Translations under genes and position numbers: made by a program
Part shown: positions 1 through 10,421 of the stretch, piece after piece
Position numbering within the stretch: position 1 is the first letter of the stretch
How the letters are laid out: each line of letters starts with the position of its first letter
Assembly: GCA_032622095.1 (NCBI GenBank)
Contig: CP136061.1
Location: 219,262,373 to 219,326,372, forward strand
Reading direction: 5' to 3'
Source of the DNA: Siphonodentalium dalli
Lineage: Eukaryota; Mollusca; Scaphopoda; Gadilida; Siphonodentaliidae
DNA length: 64,000 bases
The notes under the pieces: generated by a model
Seen by the model: only the letters and a program-made list of their open reading frames with translations
Told to the model about the DNA's origin: nothing
Databases searched by the model: none

Positions 1-172
1 CATATATAAGAGAATGCATTGGTCTATACAATATTTACCTTGACCTTGAAAGCCAGTGCATTCTCTTTTATAATTCAAGGCTTCCTATGGGAGACTCGCA
101 TATATAAGAGAATGATCTGACACAGGATCTATAATGCTGCACCAGCGGGGGGTCCCATCATGAAAGTGTTAA
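1..172. mobile_element. Family A TTAA short inverted-repeat element, right part only
   Basis: The window opens inside a family A element. It contains most of the double hairpin (arm ATGCATTCTCTTATATATG and complement) and ends in CATCATGAAAGTGTTAA, the family's terminal repeat with one change. The left end lies outside the window. No coding capacity. Confidence 0.8.
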
Positions 173-762
173 AGGGGACAGGTCCTTAAATCCAATCACT
201 AATGGGCCACTTCGTCATATAGTCAATGGTAAATAAACAACAAAGCAACTATTGAGTCAATGATGAGAGCTGAATACAGTTTTGTGTATAAACAGGGGTC
301 GTACACCAAATTGGTTGTAAAAATTTGACTTTTCCATGAGTCCGTTGCAAAATTCAAGGATTTGTGAATTTACTTACAGTATGTGTACATATGATTTGTG
401 AGAGCACTTAATTGTCCTAATTGGTGTACTTTCTGCACTTTCCCTTGCGCTATCTTCAGGCATGAAGAAACTCGCTATCCAGATGCCTTGACAATGTTCA
501 TTCTCCAATTTCTCAACATGTTTTTTCCCCTTGGAATGACTAGCAAGCGATTATTTGCCCATGTTCACCCGTGCATGAGTGTCCTTGGCTCAATAACGGA
601 AGTAATTCCCATCAAGATTGTGAGTACGCACCATTTTATTGCAGAGGAGGAGGGATAACTCTATATATATTATCGATAAATTGATTTCACATTTACAATG
701 CATATTAGCGCTTCCAATGAATTTGACTTGAATGATGTATGTGCACAATATTTCAATTTCAG
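173..762. other. Non-coding stretch upstream of the first supported exon
   Basis: Probably intron of the 5' gene. An open frame at 460-619 has a fair acceptor (CTATCTTCAG) and donor (ATTGTGAGTAC), but its phase does not join the exon at 763, so I do not call it. No repeat recognised here. Confidence 0.4.
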
Positions 763-929
763 ATTCCTGACTTATGAGTCGCTGAGGGGGAGTAATGGTG
801 ACAAACTCATCGCGATATTATCAAGTGATCGAGTTAGATTCTTGGGCAAGAAAGCTGATTCTAATTATGACAGTGTTCTACTTAGTGTGGCGTATGCTGA
901 CCTTGTGAAATGTGAAATACTTGAAATCA
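763..929 (+). CDS. Coding exon of the 5' gene (third from last or earlier)
   Basis: Open only in the frame in which codons begin at 764. Incoming phase needs two bases from an upstream exon; it exits with one base, matched by the next exon. Donor GTATGT is good. Confidence 0.65.
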
Positions 930-3402
930 GTATGTATAACTTCCATAACTGACAAATTTACATTTGCTTATTTAACAAATGCCATTTGTTTTGAAGGCGT
1001 TACATTTATTTGGCAGTGTAAGTATAATTATACAGAGCTCTAGTGGTCACCTATTCTTTGAATAAGAGTTTTTCTCAGCAACAAATGAGACGAGTATTAA
1101 CCCTTTACCCAACAAAACGGCCAAAACCGGCCAAATAAAGCTTCAACAGCCTAAAATATCTTGGGTCTGTCGCAATAGAACCATACAAATATGGATATCA
1201 TTGGAACCGGCTCCTTGACCACATTGTGATAGTTACAGTTATGCCCTGTGCCAATGCATTCTCTTATATATGCGAGTCGACCATAGGTCGCCTCGCATAT
1301 ATAAGAGAATGCATTGGCCTAAAAAAAATCTTTTTTTACCATTTTTTCTTACATTCTTTAACAATTTTATAATTTTTAATGTGTTAAGCCAATGCATTCT
1401 CTTATATATGCGAGGCGACCTATGGTCGACTCGCGTATATAAGAGAATGCATTGGCACAGGGCCGTTCTGTTGGGTAAAGGGTTAAAGATGGTCTACCTC
1501 TTCATATAACAAGTGTTATATAGTTTACTGGGTATAAAATAATAATTATGAATCGAAGCCCCCTGTCCAGAAACAATTCTATCAATTTATATTGGTATTA
1601 GTATTTTTAGGGGCTGTTTTTAGAACAGGGTCCATGACACTTCAAGCGACATCAGATAGAGTTCTCCTGCTTGCTATACTCCAAACATTTTGTTTCTGTG
1701 AGCCTCGCAGGATGTCCCAATTGATTGTATGTATTGTACCAGAAAATAAAAAACAAATCAATATTAATTGATAGAAGTTTCCGGACAGGCGTTCGATTCA
1801 TATCTATTAACCCACTTGTTATATGAAGCGATAGACCATCTTTAAAAATGGCACCACTTACTTATCAGAAAAGCATGGCACCATGTGTAATAACTCCACT
1901 AAAAGTGGGGTTCATCACAATGAGTACCTCTAAATACATAAAAACACTCAAAAAATTCATGTTAGTCCTTATGTATTCTTTTAAATCCTCTAATTTCATG
2001 TTAAATTTTACACAAGGCATCATATATTATTAAAAATTACTTTTTCAGATGGTAGATATTATGTGGAAGTCTGGACTAAAACCGATGCCAGTGCAAACTT
2101 TGTAAATCGACCAAAGGTTGCATGTGAAAGGCGAAGTCTAGCACAAAGGGTAAGTGACATTACTGACTAGCAATGAATTGTTTGTGTTATTTCACTAGTC
2201 TAACATAGGTGTCATTTGCCTGCCAGGAAATACCAGTGTTGTTATCTGTATATATCAACTAGAAGGTGACCCGACTTCGTCCGGGCTTTGACCTTGAATT
2301 GTCTATTTTGAAGGCCAAGGTCAAGTGGGGTCACGATTTGACCCGTCCAAAACACAGTGCCCGAACAAAAGTACCCGACAAAAGTACCCGTCGAAATCCA
2401 TCCGGTTTTACCCGATTTGACCTTGAATTTACCATTTTGAAGGTCAAGGTCAGGTGGACCAACACCCCAAAAATGGTGGAAATCGGCCAAGCGGATACCG
2501 GGAAATCGGCCCATCGGATACCGAGATACCCTATGCATCAAATTTCGTCCGTAAAAATCCGCCAGTTTAACCCGATTTGATTTCCACTGAAGTATATAAA
2601 CGCGCCTCATATACACACGCTCATTAATTATCAAGTTTCAACGTAAAGATAAATTACCATCGGTGCCCGAGATATCGCCAAGACGTCTGAAACAGTCAAA
2701 TGCATCGGCCGGAGAAGAGTTAACGTGATCTAACTGTATGACCTCTAACGACGTCATAGAAGTTACGCATTGTTTTTACCCTGATAGAAGATCGTACCAC
2801 TTCTTCTTAATAATTGAGGCAGATAACTAAAACGGATACATACATATTATATATCGTTGGAAAGAGGAAACACGAAAGATTCTCATAGTGTCATTATTAT
2901 GACTGGCATGTTATTATTCGCGCTGTTTCGAATCGATTTGTAAGCACCGAACTGAAATATATTAGCGCAAAACGGCGTAAAAACAGATTTGACCTCGGCA
3001 CGTGAAAAGTTGACCTCGCACGGACAAATTAATAGGCCTATGTTAGTCCTGACCCGAAAATACCCCCACATACCAAGTTTCATCGAAATCGGCTGGGCCA
3101 TTTTCGAGTCCATCGATTACACACAAACACACACACAAACACACAAACAGATCTTCCAAAATATATAATAGATGATGATATATGTAATGCATAAATATTT
3201 GCACCAGATCAAATGCTCTTTTCAGATGTATCACCAGTACATTTTGAGGATTAACCAGACCAAGCATTGTTTCAATTAACATCTAGGAAAAGTTGATATT
3301 TTACAATTGCAGGTTTGCCAACAAGTACATTATGCTAAGAGTATATACGAAGAAAGGAAGATGACTCTAGAAGTTGAAACAGATTGCATGGACGATCACT
3401 GA
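763..3402 (+). CDS. 3' end of a split gene, last three coding exons; possible C-terminal PH-like domain
   Basis: Three exons join in frame: 763-929, 2049-2149 and 3313-3402. Acceptors are TTTCAATTTCAG, TTTTTCAG and ACAATTGCAG; donors are ATCA/GTATGT and AAAGG/GTAAGTG. The first exon enters with one base of a codon and leaves with one, the second closes at phase 0, and the third ends in TGA at 3400-3402. About 118 residues are visible. They include LIAILSSDRVRFLGKK, SVLLSVAYADLVKCEI and LAQRVCQQVHYAKSIYEE. Alternating hydrophobic strands followed by an amphipathic C-terminal helix suggest a PH/GRAM-like fold. The tail reminds me of the C-termini of VPS13-type lipid-transfer proteins, but that is a weak recollection. 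The 5' part lies before the window. The introns hold family B and G elements and a larger repeat at 2261-3175. I am fairly sure this is a gene end; its identity is open. Confidence 0.7.
1097..1486. mobile_element. Family B TTAA element with double hairpin
   Basis: Bounded by TTAA on both sides. Terminal repeats are TTAACCCTTTACCCAACA on the left and its complement TGTTGGGTAAAGGGTTAA on the right. Inside are two copies of the hairpin with arm ATGCATTCTCTTATATATG and loop-proximal CGACC/GGTCG, in inverted orientation around an A/T-rich spacer. Lies in an intron of the 5' gene. Confidence 0.9.
1483..1845. mobile_element. Family G TTAA element with long inverted repeats
   Basis: Starts at the same TTAA that ends the preceding family B element, and ends TAGACCATCTTTAA. 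The arms are about 100 bp, with TTAAAGATGGTCTACCTC opposed to its complement and a shared inner stretch around CCCTGTCCAGAAAC. Copies recur at 30755-31282 (long arms, nested) and 44899 (one arm). Confidence 0.8.
2049..2149 (+). CDS. Penultimate coding exon of the 5' gene
   Basis: Strong acceptor after a T-rich tract and a near-consensus donor AAAGG/GTAAGTG. It encodes about 34 residues (GRYYVEVWTKTDASANF then a basic stretch). The 101-nt length carries phase 1 to phase 0. Confidence 0.75.
2261..3175 (+). repeat. Unclassified interspersed repeat, copy R1
   Basis: Begins ACTAGAAGGTGACCCGAC and shares its opening and tail style with the copies at 45931-46735 and 46893-47335. The body is built from alternating tracts around TGACCTTGAA and its complement, so it could fold. 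It ends in a CA-rich run and TCTTCCAAAATATATAATAG. No open frame of interest. A non-LTR tail or SINE-like retroposon is possible; I cannot classify it. Confidence 0.6.
3313..3402 (+). CDS. Terminal coding exon of the 5' gene
   Basis: Acceptor TTTTACAATTGCAG. Reads 29 residues beginning VCQQVHYAKSIYEERK and ends in an acidic tail with TGA at 3400-3402. It continues the frame of the previous exon exactly. Confidence 0.75.
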   Translation, partial: VCQQVHYAKSIYEERKMTLEVETDCMDDH

Positions 3403-3613
3403 TTATGTGAGATCAGCAAGCACTTTATTTTTATAATAGTTATTTAAAATATATGTTATTTTTGTGTATAATAGCCTCAAATTATGACAAACCTAACCTC
3501 TAAATTAGAGGCAATTAGCCCTTTCATCAGGCCAGATAAACAAAATAGTTTGTTTCTCAAGGATCGCCGCATCACCAAAAAACCTAGAACATTTATATGA
3601 CCTTCCATAAATC

Positions 3614-3619
3614 AATAAA
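3614..3619 (+). promoter_or_regulatory. Candidate polyadenylation signal of the 5' gene
   Basis: AATAAA 212 bp after the TGA of the terminal exon, in A/T-rich DNA. Motif and spacing only. Confidence 0.35.
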
Positions 3620-4415
3620 TACTGCGTATCCCCTAAATCATTTGAACGAAGACACAACCTAAAAGGTTGTCGCATGTAAAGGTTGTCGCATGTAAGGTGC
3701 AATCTAGCCTGTTAGACTGGCTAATACGAAGGGAGAAAATTTGGCAAACTTCCTGTTGCAAAATGAGATGCGATGGCTGGTGTTTTTTAGTTGATATGTA
3801 AATATTTGACTATAAGGACACAGTATTGGTCGATGATCATAAAACAGTACAACAAAATAACAAAGTACTTCATGTCAGAGGAACCAAATTCTGAATATGC
3901 AGAAAAACGGACACTTTTAACATGCCAGTGTAAAAAACACGAGCGATCTCAAATTCTCTGAACTCATGTTTGGAAATGTTCAAACTCGGAACTGACAGTG
4001 CCAAGTGTTTGGACTACAACTGATTCCCAAGAGAAACAGCAATGTCTTATTTGTATGAAAATAAATAATAATTTGACAAATGACTGTTTTTTATTTATAC
4101 TAATCCATGTAAATTATATTAATTTTATGAGAGGCCAAGTGACCAATTTTGAATGGGGATTTCCTTGCAAATATCCTGAGTTATAATAAACACCAATCAG
4201 GCAGCCTACCTAAACTAAAGCAGGTACCGATATATCTTTGGACTGTCATGACACTTAACTGGTTGTTTGTTCAGTTAATTTATCAAATCTTTCCATAAAT
4301 TTGTTTTTTAGAATTGTTTTCTGGAATTAAAAAAATTTACTGACTTTTGAAAAATCTCAACAAATATGTAAATCTACAAATAATTGAAACATGCCAACGA
4401 AGCATCAAATATGTA
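3620..4415. other. Intergenic stretch, nothing recognised
   Basis: A/T-rich, short chance open frames only. The 16-bp direct repeat AAGGTTGTCGCATGTA lies just before, near 3665-3695. No gene or recognised element seen. Confidence 0.5.
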
Positions 4416-4874
4416 TTAAAGGTCCACTTAATTTTCGAGTCGCCGATTTTTTTTTTTATAGTGACATACAGTTTTAATAACAATCTATGCCATAAAATAT
4501 GATTAAAATACTATAATTCATCACTATTTGAAACATCTGTGTCTCAGAAGATGCCCACAGAGAACTAGAGAACTGCTGAAGAAGGGGAAGAACTCTATCT
4601 TTAATATATAAAGTTATTCCCCCTGCATTGAAAATAATACTGATTTTTACTTCAATCTAGATGACAAAACGCGTTGGCAACTCAACAAAAACAACATGTC
4701 CACAGTTTATTATGTACACCAGGTAAGTTGATAATACAATGTTTTGGAGCTTCCTGTTTCAATTGGTATATAATATGGCACATATTTGATAATACAATGT
4801 TTTGGAGCTTCCTGTTTCAATTGGAATATAATATGGCACATATCTGGGGTTTGGAAAATTAGGTGGGCCTTTAA
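4416..4874. mobile_element. Family K TTAA element with internal duplication
   Basis: TTAA at both ends. Terminal repeats are TTAAAGGTCCACTTAATTTT on the left, opposed to AAAATTAGGTGGGCCTTTAA on the right. It contains a 58-bp direct tandem duplication, 4730-4787 and 4788-4845, the copies differing at only a few positions. No coding capacity. Confidence 0.75.
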
Positions 4875-4886
4875 ATAGTACATTAT

Positions 4887-5141
4887 CAAGCCTTGAAATA
4901 GTGTGTCTGTCATTTGCAGAATGAGGTCCCCAGAGGGTGAATTTAGTGATGCTACCCCGCATAGCAGGCTAGCATCACCAAATTCACCCTCTGGGGACCT
5001 CATTATTGCTTTCAACTCAGCAGAATGAGGTTCCCAGAGGGTGAATTTGGTGATGCTAGCCCACTATGCGGGGTAGCATCACTAAATTCACCCTCTGGGG
5101 ACCTCATTCTGCAAATGACAGGCACACTATTTCAAGGCTTG
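4887..5141. mobile_element. Family E hAT-like palindromic element, 8-bp target duplication
   Basis: Flanked by the exact duplication TACATTAT (4879-4886 and 5142-5149). Terminal repeats start CAAGCCTTGAAATAGTG. The interior is two inverted copies of a hairpin with GAGGTCCCCAGAGGGTGAAT and its complement. The 8-bp duplication with CA-starting ends fits a non-autonomous hAT element. Confidence 0.88.
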
Positions 5142-5149
5142 TACATTAT

Positions 5150-5743
5150 TGATTGTTTTCAATATTATATTGAACCAGAACCGCTGGCAACTGCAAATTT
5201 AGCTTCGTAGATATGCATGAAGATCCACATTCAATATTCACTTGACACCCTCCTTAAAAGTTAAAAGAGGTCAGGGAAAACAAGAAAAGAGGTTTCTACA
5301 TGAATTGAGGACTACAACCTTGATTAATCAAGGTACCAGGGGGTAATCAAACCTGTTACTAGGACCTCCATATATACAAGACTTTAATAAATATTTTATA
5401 TATAAATATCTGCATCCTCACAAAAATAATTCAAAATAGATACAAATATCTGCCTTCCTCGTCACTTTGAAAAATAATTCCTGAGAAATGAACTATTAAT
5501 TTATTATGGCCTTAGTTTCAGAACTGGATTCTCTCATTCAGTTATAAAATAACTCCAGAACAAACATATGGAGTGCTAAAAATGGACCTAGCCTTTATTA
5601 TTTTTTTGCTTTTCCTCGTTTATGTTTCTTATGGATCAGAAATTAAAACTCTGGTACTGAAACTGGGAATTCCTTGATCTGGGAGTTAACCCTGGCTGTA
5701 TTGTGAATTGCTTGACATTGAAATCACTCCAAGTGAATATCTA
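5150..5743. other. Intergenic stretch, nothing recognised
   Basis: A/T-rich, no supported exon, no inverted repeat that I could pair. Confidence 0.5.
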
Positions 5744-5748
5744 AGGGC

Positions 5749-6199
5749 CACGGTGGGTAATCGCGTGGTTTCGAGGTTGGTGAGTACCATGCATTCAAAA
5801 TGTGCAACGCACAAAATCATATATACGAGGAACTGACACAAAACATTGCAGTTTGACTTTTATGAGCAGCTGCTGGTTTATTTTTGAAAGAAGTTGATAC
5901 CTTAAGTTGCCAGTCGGAGGTGCGTGGAATACACCAGTCCATACATCTCGGAAAATCCTTCGCCTGACAACTTTGGTCAGAATGTTAGAGCTAACAAATG
6001 TGAATTTGGACATAAATGAGGTATCAGTTCGTTTGAAAAATAGTATAGCATCTGCTCGTAGCTGTCAAAAAATACTATGTAATATGTCATATCTTAGTTT
6101 ATTACCTTTTTTTCTCGCTTCTGGCCGCGTTTTAGATCGCCTCGACCATTTTGAATGCGTGATACTCATCAACTTGAAACCACCTGATTCCCCACCGTG
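5749..6199. mobile_element. Family H element, 5-bp target duplication
   Basis: Ends CACGGTGGG and CCCACCGTG, flanked by AGGGC on both sides (5744-5748, 6200-6204). Terminal inverted repeats run about 55 bp (GTACCATGCATTCAAAAT opposed to CATTTTGAATGCGTGATAC). A second, more diverged copy lies at 31687-32119. Non-coding. Confidence 0.8.
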
Positions 6200-6575
6200 A
6201 GGGCTGGGAACCTTCATCATAAGTTGCTCGAAATGGTGGCAAGATATCTCACATTGAAGTCAGTATTCATCGTTTTCTTCATGTGAATAAATCATTCAAC
6301 CAAAAAAGATAGCAAATGAGCTATGTATCAATTTTTGCTAGCTCACTATGAATCCCATCCCAATATAAATATGACTGTCGAGAGGATATAAATGTTCAAG
6401 TGAATTCGGTCACCATTTTTCGAGGGATGAAATTTGAATGCCAAAATCTCATTAAAAACCAATCTGGTCGATATCCGTTTTGTGCAGTGTCCGAGATAAT
6501 TTGTTGGGATAGATCATTTAGTTTAATAACTTGCTGATATCTTTGGAAAAAGATAGAAATTGAAATTGCCTGATA

Positions 6576-6814
6576 CAGTAATACTCTAATTAATCGACTC
6601 CTTAAACACAGCAGAATTATGGGTAACTTTTCAGGATTTAGTCGGAAATATGGCTTGTTGCCATTTATCGGAAAGCTCTCAGGGAGAGCTTTATCGGAAA
6701 GCTCTCAGGGAGAGCTTTCCGATGAATGGCAACAAGGCATATTTCCGACTAAATCCTGAAAAGTTACCCATAATTCTGCTGTGTTTAAGGAGTCGATTAA
6801 TTAGAGCATTACTA
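6576..6814. mobile_element. Family F near-perfect palindrome with TA target site
   Basis: A hairpin of about 240 bp: left arm CAGTAATACTCTAATTAAT, right arm complementary apart from a few changes, flanked by TA. The centre duplicates the segment GGAAAGCTCTCAGGGAGAGC. TA flanks and CAGTAATGC-type ends fit a Tc1/mariner-like foldback element. Confidence 0.85.
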
Positions 6815-7284
6815 TATATTGCTGTAATTTTCGAAACAAATTATGATGCAGGTTCCCGACCTTGGATGTTGTGATATTATTTGTTCCATGTATGTTAAAA
6901 TATCACATTTGATCTGTTTTTAATATTGATATGTTGGGGAATTCCCAACATGTTCTGCTATATCAAGTAATGCAGAATTTGCATCATGTCCTGTATAATT
7001 TGTTGAAATAATCCCATCATGTTTTATAGAAACAATTGGTAAAATACCATTGTGTTCTGTATGAAGTATTGGGGAAAATTGCCATCATGTTGTTTAAAGT
7101 ATTGACTATTGGGAAAATTCCCATCATTATTATTTTTGAAGTATTGGGTAATCCAGCATGTTTTGTATGAGCACTGTGTGGAACTTAGTTTCAAAATATT
7201 GAGATGGCTTCATTATATCTACAAGAAAAGAGAGATTTGAATGCAATTAGGTATCAGGTATTCCAAACAAAGGAATGTTTATTA

Positions 7285-7910
7285 ATAAATTTTTCTATGA
7301 ACTTTTTTGTTACAAGTCATAAACTTAATCGAAGCAAGAGTTATTTCTTATAATTTAATCTCTGCCTTCCCCAATATATTTCCGTAAAATGAGATCAGTT
7401 CTGGGTGAGCAAAAATTATATCTTTTGGTTACAAACGCATGTCAAAAACTTCATTTTTATCAGTTTAATTGGTCAGAAATGAAATCCACACAATTGGCAT
7501 CATTCCAAACATGTGTCCAGAAACTAGTTGAGCATTTGTGCTTTCTGGAAGAGTGACCAAAACTATCAATTGAATCGTGAATAACTTTATAAACTTAAAC
7601 ATAATATGTCTTTAACCCTTCCATGACTGGAGCTTTCTGAAATTTTGCCAAAACTCTGTGCCAATGCATTCTCTTATATATGAGTCTCCCATAGGGCCCC
7701 TTGCATATATATAAAGAGAATACATTTGCTTAACAATATTTACTTTGACATCCAGTGCATTCTTTTATATATGTGTGACTCCCTATGGGGAGACTCACAT
7801 AGGTATTTAAGCTCCTGCCATGAAAGGGTTATCGGCTAATTAAACGACAATCAATTGTATTACAATATTCTGTGAATTGAAAGCTTATGATTAAATTATC
7901 AAGAGCTTGT
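7285..7910. repeat. Diverged interspersed repeat, copy 1 (holds a family A element)
   Basis: Similar along its length to 12790-13165, for example AGAGTTATTTCTTATAATTT and the end GCTTATGATTAAATTAT. In this copy a family A element sits at 7612-7832; in the other copy family A is inserted at a different point. Type unknown. Confidence 0.6.
7612..7832. mobile_element. Family A TTAA element
   Basis: Starts TTAACCCTTCCATGACTGG and ends CCATGAAAGGGTTAT. Both hairpins are present but eroded (GAGTCTCCCATAGGG, GACTCCCTATGGGG). Inverted relative to the copy at 26752. Confidence 0.85.
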
Positions 7911-9092
7911 TGTTCAGCTACTTGAATATGATACCCTTATAATATGTTTAGTGATAACGTACTACATGTGACTGATTTACTGTAAATATGTACAAACTGA
8001 ATGATTTTACTGCAGTTGTTTGATGAATGCAAATTGGTGTGCAATAGTTGTGAGCTGTTATAATTGTTTGTTAAATCAAAAATGAATAAATTTTTAATAA
8101 TAACAGGCTTTATTTCATTATTTTTCCCCCCCCCCCAAAGGGGGCTGTCATTTGAAAATTATGCCGCAATTGGATCAAATATTTTCCATGATATATGCAT
8201 TCAGTGTATCAATGAATTATGTGAATTGATTGAATTTGGCAAAAGCCAACTTGTTCCTCTAAAACTGCGGGCCCATAATATATATATATAATACAGAAGA
8301 TAGAAGTTGAATGAAATGAGACCACAAAGGATTTATTTTACTAATTAGTTTATTAAATATCGATAACAACGTATAAACAGATAACAGATGAATATGGCGA
8401 TGATAAAACAACATACAACTTTACAACAGAACTTATCCTTGTGATGCTTTGGTACCAATTTTTTCGGAGTTTGTGACACTTCTGGTCATCAACATCTGTG
8501 ATTTCAAAATATTGCTGTTATTATTTCATCTTGGCTATAAAGTGGCAACAGCCTATATTATTGTTTAAATGTGCCGACTATTTTGAGCAATACTCAATAT
8601 TTTCAATCAGAAGTGAATTTGAAGTGACCACAATGTTTACTGAAATACATCATCATCCACAATTACAAACTACAACATGTCCCTATTCTAACAAGACTTC
8701 ATACTTTTTTCAAGATTGTGTTATTTAATTGAAGAGAACACATGCCATGAAAGAACAAATTTGTCTTGGTTTAAATATGTTCACAAATTTCAATTTATGT
8801 ACACATCAATGACAGCGATTTTATTCATATTGCTTATCATCTAGACAGTACTAACAAATGAATGTCAGGTTCTGCATGATCCTGTTTGGCATTAAATTCA
8901 CATTCAATAGTTTCTGAGTAGCATTAATCTGATATTCAATATGAATGTAAATTCTTAAAGCCGATTGGATGCGTTGAAAAATAGGTTACGAGAAACAAAC
9001 TTTAAACAGCCATATATGGATAAGCCATTCAGATGCAAAACTATGCTGCCGGTACAGTACACAAATGCCCAGAAGGAGAACAACTATTACCA
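7911..9092. other. A/T-rich stretch between genes, homopolymer C run at 8126-8136
   Basis: It contains eleven consecutive C followed by AAAGGGGG, and short chance frames. AATAAA read on the minus strand near 8820 could serve the zinc-finger gene, about 1 kb past its stop, but this is only a motif. Confidence 0.4.
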
Positions 9093-9328
9093 GTAACCCT
9101 TTCATTATGAAAGCTGCGCTGGTGCAGCATTAAAGATCCTGTTCCATGAATACTCATATATGCAAGTCTCTCATGGGGAACCTCACTGGCCGTCAAGGTA
9201 AATATTGTTAGCGCAATGTATTCTCTTATAAATGAGAGGCCCCCTATGAGAGACTCACATATATAAGAGAATGCATTAGCACATGGCTTTCGCAAAATTT
9301 TGGGAAGCTCCAGTCATGGAAGGGGTAA
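9093..9328. mobile_element. Family A element, degenerate
   Basis: GTAACCCTTTCATTATGAAAG on the left through GTCATGGAAGGGGTAA on the right. The left hairpin has lost most of one arm; the right hairpin is intact. Confidence 0.8.
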
Positions 9329-9577
9329 GTAGGTGTTTTATATTTGTAAATGTTTAATCATTTGAAACATTGGCCAAAATTTAGCCCTCTGTCTGTTTCG
9401 TAACAGGACATTTCTAATTTTAAGAAATAAGCAGATATTTTGGCATGTATTGAGTTTTTCATTAGTTTTGAACATTACCCTATATGCTTGAAAATAATTT
9501 GCTAGAAAAAAAAAATCCAAACATGAGTTTTGTAAAAACAATTTCTTGCCACGTATTGTCAACAAATCCAATAGAAC

Positions 9578-9787
9578 TTAACCCTTTCTATACTAAATGT
9601 AATCTCCCAACCAGTTAGAAACTTGTACATTGGAATGGTCTATTATTAATTAGGATGGGTGTTCAGGATAGATATTAAGCAGATGTCACACAGAAAAAAA
9701 TCCAGATAATACAAGAGCAGAAGGTTTCATATTAATTGGTGGGAAATGTTCAGATAATAATTTCAGCAAAATTATAGAAAGGGTCAA
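9578..9787. mobile_element. Family D TTAA element in the zinc-finger gene 3' region
   Basis: Left TTAACCCTTTCTATACTAAA, right ATAGAAAGGGTCAA (TTAA changed to TCAA). It starts 29 bp beyond the stop codon of the zinc-finger gene, so it probably forms part of the 3' UTR. Confidence 0.75.
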
Positions 9788-9816
9788 GGTCTTGCAGAGA
9801 AATAGTTCTCAATAAT

Positions 9817-10421
9817 TCAATGTGGCTGATCATGAAAATTTGGAATATCCGAATCCACAGGATTGATGGCAAGAGCAGGAACCAGCTGAATCTGAGCATT
9901 AGATTGACCTGACGATGGCACAGATTCGACTCTATATATCTCTCCATCAACCTGAACAAGGTCGCCAGAATTAAACTGCATGATCTCCCCGACAGCTTGT
10001 TCTAATAGATCTCCAGCAAGAGGTATATTACTAACATTTCCATCAATGCTCGGAGTTTGAACCTGTGATGAATCTGCTTCCACACCTGATTCTAATTTTG
10101 TTATCGGTGTTACATTATCCGAAGTGTCGATATCATTATTTCTTAGCCCAATGTTGCCGAAGTCGTTGATGTTGATAAACCTCCCTGTGTCGTCCATCTG
10201 AACGTCACTTCGCTGCTCGGCTAAAGCTTGTAGACCCTCTATAGCCTCCTGGGCTTCACTCAGTTCAGACTTGACGCTCCAATCACAGTTGTCCGCCATC
10301 AGTGCAGCCGCTCTGACATCCGGGTCCTGGTCGCATTCCATCTCCTCGATAGTGACCTCGCTTTGGATACCACTCTCCAGGCTTTCATCAGGGTAATCAA
10401 TCGCCAATATACTGCCATCAT
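9817..10421 (-). CDS. Zinc-finger gene exon 10 (stop codon)
   Basis: Acceptor TTTATTCCATCCAG. 201 codons including TGA at 9819-9817. Acidic, without fingers, and plausibly an activation or co-factor region (ESGIQSEVTIEEMEC, GDLVQVDGEIYRVE). Family D elements lie 22 bp upstream and 29 bp downstream. Confidence 0.87.

Noticed and set aside
460-619. Open frame with fair acceptor and donor upstream of the 5' gene's exon
   Set aside because: It ends at phase 0, while the exon at 763 needs two incoming bases; alternative donors that fix the phase are poor, and the residues look like chance.
8126-8136. C run as a functional site
   Set aside because: Simple homopolymer with no supporting context; may also be a sequencing-length error.
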